Of a DNA stretch of 64,000 nucleotides, positions 35,025 to 46,200 are shown piece by piece. Numbering within the stretch: the first letter of the stretch is position 1; every line of letters starts with the position of its first letter. Made by a program: the position numbers and the translations under genes. The stretch comes from Diospyros lotus. Taxonomy: Eukaryota > Streptophyta > Magnoliopsida > Ericales > Ebenaceae. The notes under the pieces are model-generated. The model worked only from the letters and a program-made list of their open reading frames with translations. It had not been told where the DNA came from and did no database searches. The DNA is taken from NCBI RefSeq assembly GCF_014633365.1, contig NC_068350.1, positions 1,307,001 to 1,371,000 of the forward strand, read 5' to 3'.

Positions 35025-36723
35025 GGCTAAATTACATCAAAGATTATTAAATTTTAATATATTTTTTATTTTAGTTATTAAACTTTAATTCTTTTTAATG
35101 TGATTATAAAAGTTTAAAAAATTTTATAATATGGTTACATATAAGATTTTTTAGCTAATGTGACGAATAATAAAAATTATTATGCAATGACAACCAATTA
35201 GAAAGTGCCACGTGTCAATATATAATAATATTATATTAAAATATTATTACACAATATTTTTATTATTTGCCACATCAGCGCTATGTCACCCACTCCAGCT
35301 ATAAAGTGGCTGAAAAATCTTATATATGATCGCATTGCAAAACTTTTTAAACTTTTGTGATCACATTTGTTGTTGCCAAAATGCAACATCTATTTTTACT
35401 TGTGGGCAGATGTAAAAGTCTTGGGAGTCGTGCCTTCACTGATGAGAATTTTAACGAGCAAGTGGATCTGGTAGATGTGCAGATCTGGTAATCCAATAGA
35501 GCTGATGATCTGGTGGGCTAATGATCTGGTGGGCTGATGACCTGGTGGCCCAAGATAACCGAGTGACCTGAGGTGATCGAGTGACCTGAGGTGACGAGTA
35601 GTCTCGGATAACCGAGTGACCTACAAAATGAAAGCACCGTTAGGACGCGGGTGGGGGTCCCTGTGCAAACCCTCTGATGCTTAAATCAGATCTCAAGAGA
35701 AAATACGAAATGGTACTTCAATAACTCAAGAATGCGTACCTTGTGATGAAGGCATGGTCTCCTATTTATAACGAATAAGAGAGAGAAGACGTGCGAGAAT
35801 CAGTACGAGAATCTCGAGGCCTATTTTGATGATTTCGCAGCCCATCCGAGAGGGAAAAGATGAGAAATTGGCCCAAGCCCACTCGACCATGACTGAGTGA
35901 GGGGCCACTCAGTCATGCCTTTTTTTGTCATTTTCCTTGGTTTGGTTTTGAGTGGTTCTCGTACCTCAACTTCATACCCTATTTTCACATTGATTTAGCT
36001 CGAATATCTCAAAACTCAAAACATGAAAGTTGTAGATAATTCTCTTAACTTTCCATAAGACTTTGAATAAGCTCAATCGAACCTCATATGAGAAAGTTAT
36101 GGCCGAAAAATCAAAGCATTATGAACCCATTCGGCATAACTAAGTGGGTCATGAAAAGTGAGGGGAAATTGGTCTCCCCATGACCAAGTGGGGGGCCACC
36201 CTGTTATGACCATGTGGGGGCCCACTCGTTCATGCCTTTATTTTCCCTTTTGTCTTGGTTCGAATCCATCTTCCTTCAATACTTGACTCTAAGCCTTAAT
36301 AGTGCAGATGCATCAACTTAGAGCCCAATTTAAGCCTTGATGAAGCTTGAATCTCTAAAAACTCAAAATATAAAAGTTGTAGATAATTCTTTTATCTTTC
36401 CATAGGAATTTGAATCAGCTCAATCGAAGCTCGTATAAGAGAGTTATGCCTAAAAAACCAAAACAATATCGTACCCACTCAGCATAACTGTGCTGAGTGG
36501 GTCCTTCTCACTTGGTCTCGGCTTGACCTCTTGCTCCTTCGGCTTGTTTCCTTAATCGCTTACAACTTGTTGGGCCTTTGAGCTTCATGTCCATATCTCG
36601 CGACTTTTTTAGGTCTTGTGATTCTCCAAGTTTGCAGGGCACATCAACATTAAAAAGAATTAAAGTTTAGTGATCAAAATAAAAAACACACTAAAGTTTA
36701 GTGATATTTGGTGTGATTTACCC
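35025..36723. mobile_element. terminal-inverted-repeat element split by a solo LTR
   Basis: The left arm starts GGCTAAATTACATCAAAGAT and the inverted right arm GGGTAAATCACACCAAATAT. Both continue through ACTTTAATTCTTTTTAATGT, giving arms of about 90 bp. The ends resemble those of the fold-back element at 23428 (GGGTAAAAT...CTGAACTTTA), so the same Mutator-like group is likely. I could not define a target duplication. The solo LTR at 35368-36646 is inserted in its right half. Confidence 0.6.
35368..36646 (-). mobile_element. solo LTR, 1279 bp, exact ACATT duplication
   Basis: The unit runs from TGTTGTTGCC to GGGCACATCA, flanked by ACATT at 35363-35367 and 36647-36651. On the minus strand it begins TGATGTGCCCTGC and has a TATAAATAG box (rc of 35758-35770). 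That box is followed by a leader with GGGACCCCCACCCGCGTCC and a short tandem array with the core GTGACC/GATCTGGT near 35455-35630. No internal domain is present. Ty3/Gypsy is likely from the leader but not proven. Confidence 0.9.
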
Positions 36724-36749
36724 TAAAAAATATGGACAACCCAAATGAT

Positions 36750-37340
36750 GGCCCCATTTGTTGCAACTTAATTAAAGAAATTATAGTTTATAACTTCTTA
36801 GATTATAGTTTCTAAAACTTAGAATAAGTTGTGAACCTGTTTGCTGCAGCTTCTTAGAAGTTGTAGTTAAATAGTTGTGGTGTTTGATACCATAAGCTGT
36901 AAAATAACTTATTTTTGTATAATTATCCATAATACCCTTAGTAGTTATAGAATGATAATTTAAAAATTAATTAGTGTATATGTATAAGTTTCAAGTGTTA
37001 TAAAAAAATTAATTAAAGTATAGAGAGAGAGGAAGATGACGAGAGAGAGGAAGAGATTTGAAAATGGAAATGGCGGTGGAAAAGAAAAACCCATGATTGC
37101 GTAGATAAGAGAGTAATTCTTTGCTAAAAATAAGGGCAAAATTGTCATAAAATATAATTATTTAAGCAGAAATTGTAAAATGTGGGGTACCCTAGCTTTG
37201 AAAAAGCCAATTTCTACCCCTTCTAAAAGCTAGTAAAAGTTATAAGTTAGAATTCTATAAGGTAAAACAAACACTACATCCCAACTTTTTTAAAGTTAGA
37301 AACTAGAAGTTACAACTTTTAAGTTGCAACAAACAAGGTC
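36750..37340. mobile_element. MITE, 591 bp, with TTGTTGCAACTT inverted ends
   Basis: Left GGCCCCATTTGTTGCAACTT and inverted right GACCTTGTTTGTTGCAACTT match at 17 of 20 positions. GAT flanks both sides (36747-36749, 37341-37343). The 3-bp duplication and G-rich terminus fit the Harbinger/Tourist group, although GAT is not the usual TWA. Confidence 0.7.
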
Positions 37341-37840
37341 GATATCTTTTTGGGATTTGGATTGGGGGGCAAGGGGGAGAGCCTTAGCACTCCCTCAAAT
37401 CTTTCTTGGAATTTGGACTAGGGTACGGCCTATGAGAGTCGAGAGATAGAAAAAAAGTTAAAAGACGTTGAGAGAGAAAAATGAGGGTGTTCTTGTTAAA
37501 GGCGTTCATTGGTGCGTTCTCCTACGCAGTTTGTTGATTAAAAATAAAGTATTTAATAGTTATATTTTCTTAAAATAAATGTGTTTAATAGAACATTTTA
37601 AAAATTTAAAATGTCATGTCCCATTTTTGATAAAATATAAAATATATGGATGTTTTTATGCCTTCCACAAATAACGAGAAATTAAGTTTGATATTTTTAT
37701 TGGCATTCTATATTAAGATTTTATATATTTAAATTAATGTGATATATAATATAAGATATTAAGATAAAATAATATTAAAAAATATAAAACTTAAATGTTT
37801 AAATACTTTATTTATTTATAAATTTATCAAAAATCACGTA

Positions 37841-37981
37841 CTAAGTAAGGTATGGCGAGGCATAAGTCGTTGCTGTTGCGTTACGAAATGTAGCAGAGGA
37901 GGCTTGTTGGCCTGAGGCCGGTGGGGTCGATCCTTCCCGGCGGTCCGGCCCCTGCGTATTATCACCCGCGTCTGACACCAT
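37841..37981 (-). CDS. short GC-rich divergent open frame (46 aa), doubtful
   Basis: A minus-strand ATG at 37981 opens 46 codons (starting MVSDAGDNTQGPDRREG) to TAG at 37841, in a GC-rich island that ends abruptly in AT-rich DNA. It lies 212 bp from, and divergent to, the CTL1-like gene. It may be a truncated first exon of a lost gene or simply part of the shared GC-rich promoter region. I do not recognise the peptide. Confidence 0.25.
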   Translation of the reverse strand: MVSDAGDNTQGPDRREGSTPPASGQQASSATFRNATATTYASPYLT

Positions 37982-38192
37982 CTTCCCCCGCAACAACTCG
38001 TTCGCTGGCTAATCACTAGTGAGAAAGAGAAAGCTCATCCGACGCACTCTTCCCTTCCACCCGAAGAAATTCTCAATCACAAGCTCTCCGCACCCAGTAA
38101 GATGGACCTTCACTTTCTTTCTTTTTCTTTAAAATGACACCCGAATTCCCCGTTCCTCATCGCAGCGAACGAGTGCAAGGGATTGTGAAAAA

Positions 38193-40249
38193 ATGTCGAA
38201 CAGGTGGTGGGTAATCGTGGTGGCGATTTTGCTGGCGGTGGTCGCAGTTGAAGGGGATTCTTCGACGCCCCGGCTGGAGAAGGTTGTGAAGGGGAAGAAG
38301 GTCTGTGACAGGGGGTGGGAGTGCAAAGGATGGTCGCAGTATTGTTGCAACGAGACGATCTCCGACTACTTCCAGGCCTACCAGTTTGAGAATCTATTTT
38401 CCAAGCGGAACTCGCCGGTGGCCCACGCCGTTGGGTTCTGGGACTACAAGTCTTTCATCACCGCCGCCGCCCTTTACCAGCCCCACGGGTTCGGTACCAC
38501 CGGCAACAAGACCACGAGGATGAAGGAGGTCGCCGCGTTCCTTGGTCATGTCGGCAGCAAAACCTCTTGTAAGTGGCCTCCGTTACTTTAATTCATTTTC
38601 TGTTTGGTTGGTGAGAAAAGCAGTAGAGAAACTATTTGAGGAAAGTCTTATTGTTTATTCAGTTAATTACCCAAATCACACAAAATTTTAGTTCAGCTGG
38701 TCATACTTCTGGTGAGTCAGCTGTCTTAACGATTGTTCCGGTGGTCATTCGTTACTATAATTAACAAAAAGAGGTTCAAGTCAGGTGTCTAATGGTAGTT
38801 CAGGTGGTCATTCGTCTATATTTAACAAAAAGAGGTTCAAGTGAGGTGTCTTAAGGTTGTTCGGTTGGTAATTTGTTATTATATTTAACAAATAGAGGAA
38901 GAGAAAAGTCAAGAAAGACCCGAAAACACTTAAACAGGGAATTTTTAATTTGAACTGGATTGATTAAAAAATGGGTTTGGGAAATTTTTGCTTCATGAGT
39001 GTTCGATTGAAGAGAGGATTTGATGTTATATAGCTAGAGTTTCATCCTGTATTTGAATTGGCATCTGGATTTTGGCACAAATAAGTTTGGGCTTTTTGTA
39101 TTCATCTTGTATCCTATTATTAGTCAATCCATATAGGATCCCACATTTGATCTGGATGATCTGCTTGCTGTTGAATTGAATAGATTTAGGATTTAGCTGC
39201 TGGGGGATCTAATCTAATGAACTGTTCTTCAGGTGGTTATGGGGTGGCCACAGGAGGACCTTTTGCCTGGGGTCTATGCTACAACAAGGAGATGAGTCCC
39301 AGCCAGTCATACTGTGATGACTTCTACAAGTACACCTATCCTTGCACTCCTGGTGTTGAGTACTATGGCCGTGGCGCTTTGCCCCTCTACTGGTATTCTT
39401 CTCTTCTTCTTTCTTTCATCTATCTGTTGTTAGGTCAATACATGAATTCTAGACCTCGACTTGTCCAACATTAACAAGAAAGTAAGCATTTCAATTATCA
39501 ACTTTCCAAGAGATCCAACATGTTTAATGTGTATTTTGACACACCCAACAACAATTTGTCAAGCATTGGCATGCCACGTAGCATCCAAACCGAGTTTCTG
39601 TTCCATGCATACTAGATCTGATACAACATCGCTTTACAGTGCACATACTCCATAAGAATCGCAATCTGAGCATGCTGAATTAGGTATCATGTTGTAATTC
39701 ACCATCAAGGTGAATTAGTTTGAAACAGTTCCCGGTTGTAGAGTAGGTTATCTGTCAGATTTACAATTATCTGGGATAGAAGTTAATGGTAACACCCCCC
39801 TGTCCTCGACCCTCTTGTTTTCCTGTTATTCTCACAGGAACTACAACTATGGAAAAGCCGGGGAAGCCCTCAAGGTGGATCTGTTGAGCCATCCAGAGTA
39901 CATTGAGCAGAATGCTACCCTTGCCTTCCAGGCTGCAATCTGGAGGTGGATGACCCCAGTCAAGAAGTCCCAGCCTTCAGCTCACGATGCCTTTATTGGC
40001 AACTGGAAGCCCACCAAGAACGACACCTTGTCCAAGCGTGTTCCTGGGTTCGGTACCACCATGAATATCCTTTACGGGGACCTTGTTTGCGGGCAGGGTG
40101 ATTCTGATTCCATGAACAACATCGTCTCTCATTACCAGTACTACCTGGACTTGATGGGAGTTGGCAGAGAGGAGGCAGGGCCGCATGAAGTGCTCGCTTG
40201 TTCAGAGCAGAAGGCCTTCACCCCATCGTCTACTGCTGCTTCTTCTTGA
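38193..40249 (+). CDS. chitinase-like protein, CTL1/POM1 type, GH19 fold (315 aa)
   Basis: Exons 38193-38568, 39233-39392 and 39838-40249 join as 315 codons plus TGA. Residues 1-22 form a signal peptide (WWVIVVAILLAVVAVEG). The GH19 domain follows (ISDYFQAYQFENLFSKRN, VGFWDYKSFITAAALY, TLAFQAAIWRWMTP, PMNN-like DSMNNIVSHY). The class I chitinase HETTGG region reads GSKTSCG here, so the catalytic Glu is Lys (about residue 123), as expected for the CTL subgroup. Arabidopsis CTL1/POM1 is apoplastic or Golgi, lacks clear chitinase activity and is needed for normal cellulose assembly and cell expansion; a similar role is inferred. Length, intron positions (inside Cys and Trp codons) and conserved Cys residues support a functional gene. 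No chitin-binding domain is present. Confidence 0.95.
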
Positions 40250-40471
40250 GCATTTCATGATTCGGATTCATAATCTTCTTCAAACAAGCAGCCTGAACAA
40301 TAAGGACAAGTGAGTGAGATCTTGCTTTGGGATCAATGTCATAGCTTTGAATCCAGGGTTTGGGTAAATCCACTTGTTATTTTGTAGATGTTGGAATCAG
40401 TTTGTACCTATGGTAACAAGATTTGCAATGTTGGTGTGAACCTTATAATTGTATATGCATTTTGATCTGTT

Positions 40472-40494
40472 CATATATATATATATATATATAT
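40472..40494 (+). repeat. AT microsatellite downstream of CTL1-like gene
   Basis: About eleven AT units, some 220 bp after the stop codon, probably near the transcript end. Confidence 0.9.
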
Positions 40495-40499
40495 CCCAT

Positions 40500-42521
40500 G
40501 ATCTTGAACCTATTTTGTCTTGGATTGCAAATCTCAAGTTTGTCTATGAAGAGCATATCTAATTGTATGAGTGTTTATAATTGATTTCTTCCATGTAATA
40601 CTAATTGATAAAGTTTCATTAGTAAGTGTTAATCTCGTGCATTAAAACTCATGGTTATAGATCCAAATCTATTACTATGAAACATTTTCTTTTTTAAGTG
40701 AAATTCCATAGTATATGAAAAAGTGAAAAAGTGCTTTTATTGTTGTAGGATAAGAAGTATTCATATCTTAATGCACATATTTAATTTATTCAAAGTTATT
40801 ACAGCATGATCCACTATTTTGGGGAATATGAGTCGAAACTCTTTTCTCAGTCTCCATCTCTCTTAAGATATGTTTACTTGCTTTTATAGCGACTTTTGAG
40901 TGAACTAAATTTGCATAAAGACTAAATCCATGGTTGAGTTTTAGTAGTAATGAAAACGCTACTTTTCAATGATTAAAAGGCCATCTACTTAGAGTAATGA
41001 AAATAATTTAAATCCAAAATAAAGGAAAGACTACATATCTATTCAATTGACACTCCTCAACTCACAGAGGTAGGAGACTCGTGACTCGGGATACCCTATG
41101 TAAGACTAAACTCCGAAGAGGGATACCCTATCTTTTAATTTTTGTTTTGTTTATTCTCTATAATAAGTGATTCATATATTGTAGATTAACTTATTATGTT
41201 GGTTTGTGTAAGTAAAAATTTGAACTGTTATGTATGTTTATTTGTATTTTTGAAAACTTTGAATAATATAAATATATGTTTAGGATATGTTTTTCATAGT
41301 AACAATGGTTTCTATGCTTTTATAATGGCATTTTATATTGCAACTTTTGTTATATTTATACTTATAATTAGAATATATATTACTAGTTTATTATTAACTT
41401 AGTCGTAGTTAAACAGTATCCTTATAGTACACTCAATCACATTAGGGTTCAATTCTTAATCACCTCGAGTTAAAATAATTTTACTCACTCTTCAAATTAA
41501 GTTACTTTTTTACCTTAGTCTACTCATTCGTGTTATTCTAGATCAGTCGCTAGATTAGGTTCGAAAAAAATCAAACCCTAATCAAATTCACATGACTTTT
41601 AAGTCTATTTATAATTAACACAACCATATTCAAATTTACAAGATTGTGAAAAATTAATAAGATGTCTTTCAATCAATCAAGTTAAGTTACAAGAAAGGGA
41701 CGAAGAAAGTTTTTATAGATATTTGTAATAAATATAATGGATTTGGAATGAAATGATATAGGTTCAATTGAAAAAGAAAACATAAGATTGAACTCATATG
41801 GGTTCGTTTTAGATCAAAATGGTTCAAACAAAGGAGAAAGAATACAATTGACCCCATCAAGATGATGATAGATTTGTGGTTTTTCATCTTCATTGTTGTT
41901 TTTTTTTTTTTTCTTCTTAACTCAGATTCTCTTTTTTATAAGTTATTTGTCTATTGAAACTCATGAACTCTAACCAATTATAATTTTTTTGTTCAAAACA
42001 ATATAATTAATGTTATAAGAAGCAAAACTATATCGTTTTGGCTTGTAATAAATTATTTATTAAATTTATTTATAGATATAACATTTCGTTTGGGTTGCAT
42101 GGAAATGAAAATGAGAAAAGAAAACGGAGAAACAACATTTTTTCAAAAAAAATGCATAAACAACAAATAAAAAAGACTTTTTCTAAATATAATTTTTAAT
42201 ATAAAAAAGTGATTCAATTTTAAAATATACATAAATTGTATTCAAACAAATTCTGTAAAAATTAAAAATTTCGTCTCCAATCTCTTTGTTGATGGAAATG
42301 TATTTCAAAATAAAAAACACGCATTTTTTATTTTTTTTAATATTGAAAAATAGTCTTTTTTAAAATTACTAAAATATCTAAAAAATATTTTTTTAATATT
42401 TTAAAAATAAAAACATTTCAAAATATACCGAATCGACTTAATGACGTTTTCATGTATCATAGCATTTCATCGTGAAATAAATAATTAATAACTCGTAAAA
42501 CAGATAAGATAATAAAGAAAA
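40500..42521. other. intergenic DNA, nothing recognised
   Basis: Two kilobases of AT-rich DNA. Open frames at 41196-41402 and 41687-41893 are low-complexity and not supported as genes. Confidence 0.5.
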
Positions 42522-42970
42522 AGTGTTATTTTATGCACCCTCGCCATTATAAAGGGGGTGTAGTCACCCATCTTCAATTTGGGAGTAAAAAAGTCATGGT
42601 GGGGTCCTTTTCCCAAATCGTCTCTTTTCTTTTTTTTCTCTTCCTTTATTCTTATTGTTGACTCTTTCGTCTTTGCATTTTATTCTCTTTGTCTTCATCT
42701 TTCTTTTCGTCATCTTATCTCTTGCACGCAGATTGTCATTGCATTCTTCCTTCTCTTATTTCTCGTGTGTCAATTATTGTTACATTCTCCCTCTTGATTG
42801 ATTAAAAGTGAGAATATAACAACGATCTACGAGAGACTTAGTGAAAAAGAGGGAGAAAGGAGGGAGAAAACAAAATAAATGAGGGTGGGGCGAAGAGAGA
42901 CGGGACCCACAAAATTGACGGTGGGTGAAGCGCAACCCCATTATTAAAGTGGGGTGCACAAAATTGCACT
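42522..42970. mobile_element. MITE-like inverted-repeat element, 449 bp
   Basis: AGTGTTATTTTATGCACCC on the left is mirrored by AGTGCAATTTTGTGCACCC from the right. Imperfect pairing continues inward for about 55 bp (TTATAAAGGGG and CACCCATC with TTAATAATGGGG and CACCCACC). No target duplication is clear. It lies about 230 bp upstream of the next gene's start and so within its probable promoter. Confidence 0.55.
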
Positions 42971-43203
42971 CATAAATTAGTGGAAAATTCAGTACGCCGT
43001 ATGCAGGGCGGCCACGAATCAGACATGAGACATGGGATATGATTAATTAAAGTCCGGCGGATCACACCGAGGGTTCTGTACTGTACAGTAATCTTCTCTT
43101 TCTCCATTCCCCTCCACACAAGCCTCAACCTGCAATGAATCTCTTCCGCAACAGCAAGACCCATCTCTGATTCGCACGGAAGACGAGCAACCCTTCTCCT
43201 ATA

Positions 43204-46200
43204 ATGTCAGTGGTGATGACGATGAACCATAGCTGTCACTACCACTACCACTACCGCCCCCGTCATTGTCCTGCCGGGACCTCCATTATTTCTTGCTCGC
43301 TCCGTCGCCACCACCGCCGCCGTCGAGGCTTACAAAAGCCGAATCAACCCAATCCCTTGTCCCCGTCCGATGAGAAGCTCCGAATTGTCATCGACGTCGA
43401 GACCGTCGCGAGGGAGGCCTCAACGTCCCTGAAAGGGATGTTGAAAAGATCATCGGTATTGACCTACGATGACCTCTTTCGCTCAGGCGCTGAAGCTCTC
43501 GAAGACTTGCAAACTCTTATCGCCGTCGATTCCGATCGCAGGGTCGTGCTGTCGTGTCGGATGTCCACGCTTCAATTCCTGGGCAATTTGGTTCTCTGGA
43601 GCTGCTTCGTCGTGTTTGCCTTTAGGGTTTTGGTGAAATTAGGGTTAGGGTTGTGGGGGGCTCGATTGGGGTTTGATAATAAGAGTGGAGTGATATGGAG
43701 GAGGGACCGGAGTCTTGGGGGTCGAGAAGTAGTAGTTGGCAAGAAAAGGGATGATGCGAAGCTTAGTAACTTGAGGGTTCTGAAGAATCCATTATCTCCA
43801 GCTCAGGGGAGTGTGATGAGAGCTTGGCCGGAATTTCCCAAGAATTGGACTGGGAGGACGGAGAAGGAGAACAAGTTGCCAGGTTGGTGGCCGGTTTTGC
43901 TTCCGCCGCCTGTTGCTGTGGTTGACAAGGAGGAGTATCAGAGAATGGCTAACAGATTGATTCGAGGTTGATTCTGCCTTTCTTTTTGCTGCCTTTTCTT
44001 CTTGTGTCCACAAATTTTTCCTGCTGAAATCTTTGATCTTGTGTCTAATTTTCTAAATTTAGAAGGCACCTGATTGTTTTCCCTAAATTTTTACGTAAAA
44101 AAGTTTTAACTAGAGGATGAAGCTAAAAGATGCCATATGTATTGCTCCATACATATTTCTCTTCCAGCTATGATTTTCACCTTTTTTCTCATACGTAAAT
44201 GACTGCGCGTAATATGGGTTGATTCAACTGTCAGCCACATAAGTGGTGTTCAATTAAGAATCAACTTCAAAGGCATCAGAATTTCAACAGCTATAGGTAT
44301 CCACTAAATTGGAATCAAGAACCCCAGGTGACCCATTAAAGTGTGGCCCAAATAATCTCCAGCTATATAGCCCCTCCTTTGTGAGGCTATAGGAAAAGAG
44401 TGTAAATCCTGATACATGCCGCATGGAGCAGAGAAGAAACCAGTAGCTTTTGGTGTCTGAGAATTGTCTATCGCAAATCCTCTGCAAGGGTAACAAATCC
44501 AGATCAGGGTAGCGTCTGGCAATTTTGAAACTCTTTCTGTGAGAGAACTGCCTCTAGCTGGGGTTTATCCACCCAAGGCAGCAGTCAGGTCCAGACACTG
44601 AAAAGATTTGTGGTGGAGTAAGAACTGCTTCTTCCCACGATCATACTTGCTGCCTATATAGAAGTTTTTAAACCACTTCCTCCTATTTCTTCTATCCATT
44701 GCCTCTGCTGTGCCTGTCTCTGGATGTGGAGTCCAAATTGGGCATCCCCAACACCAAATTGATGTTCAGTCTCCCTGGCTTGCATTGTTAAAGAACTGCA
44801 TTGACTGGGAATCTTACCATGAAACCAACCCACCCACTCCATCCTGGCAGCTCCAAATTCCTCCGTTGACAGACCTACTTGTCCGCTATAAGAAATCCTC
44901 TGCTCAAAGCGGCTGATCATTAGCCGCAACTCCAATCCATAGCCCCACCTATACTCTTTTTTATGGATTCCTTGCCTCTACTAATAGACTTTGCCCTTAA
45001 TTATATCGGTCTGAAGACAAAGATGTCCAGCAACTGAGATTTTTTGAACCATAGTGTGTTGAAGAAGAAGGGGATGGCCAATTGTGTCATCACATACCTA
45101 TTTGCCTCCACCTCTTATATGACGTGCTTTCATCTTCCTTTGTTCTAACCTTCTTTACTGCAGCCCAACTGCTCTATGATCATCATGTAGGTTTCATATC
45201 ATCGCTCTACAACCTGACTCAAACCCATGAAGACATGATAAATTTATGAGCCCATCCTGAGGCTGATTAAGGTCTGAAAATCTCGTAACATTCCCTCAAT
45301 GCAAATCCAAGCCCATCTAAGATGGAGTCGTTATGGGGCTGTTTAGTTGTGGAAAACTGCCTAGTTTCTGGAAAATTACTCCACAGAAAATGAAAAATTA
45401 GTTAACTTGTTCAGATACAAAAATTTTCCAAATAGAAAATGGAGATCTGGGAAGTGTGGTTTTCCAAAATCGAACTGAACTTGGAAAACTCCTCCTGAGT
45501 TTTCCTTATTAATTTGGAGATTTGGAAAATGCAATTCTCAATTTTTTTTCCACAAATCATCTCCGTCTCCTTCTCTAACACACAAGTTACATAAAAGAAA
45601 TTAAAACACCTCTCCTTTTTCTGAACATATGTTCCTTTTTTTTAGACTGGAAATTAGTTTTCTGTTTTTCTAACATTTGAATGCATTTTTCAAAATTTCT
45701 ATGGAAATTGAAAACCAGAGATTTTTTAGGAAACTGGAAACCATTTTCCACAACTGAACAACCCCTATGTCTTTTTCCTCATCCTTATCCATTTAATACC
45801 CATATATGTTGCGCCCATTTTTCAGAAATAGCTTCTGTATTCAAGTTTTCTGGTAAGTACCACTCATGAACTCACTGCTCATCTTCTCCATCGAACCTGA
45901 TAAAACAGCTCAAAGAATAGCTTTAATTCATGGTTGTTGAGGTTTCATCTAGTAAACTGGTTCCTATTTGCTGATATATTGTAGAAACCTCACTAATTTA
46001 TTACTCTTACTCCTGTTGGAACCTCCCCAATTGCATTATGGTCAGTTCTTGATGATTATGCAACTGGGGAAGGACCTTCCTAATCCATCACGGTACCTCT
46101 ACCCCCTTACAGTTAGCTAAGAGTTTCTACTTATGAACTTTCTAAGGCATTAAAATGATGGCTTCCTTGTCCAGATGAGGTTGCAATGTTGAGCTTTGGC

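Noticed and set aside
21557..40249. Cell-wall gene cluster (CslG with CTL1-like)
   Set aside because: Different strands, 7 kb of transposon-rich DNA between them and no shared regulatory motif seen; adjacency alone is weak evidence.
44284..44935. Group of short frames in intron 1 of the unnamed gene
   Set aside because: They overlap on both strands with no recognisable protein similarity and lie between well-supported exons.
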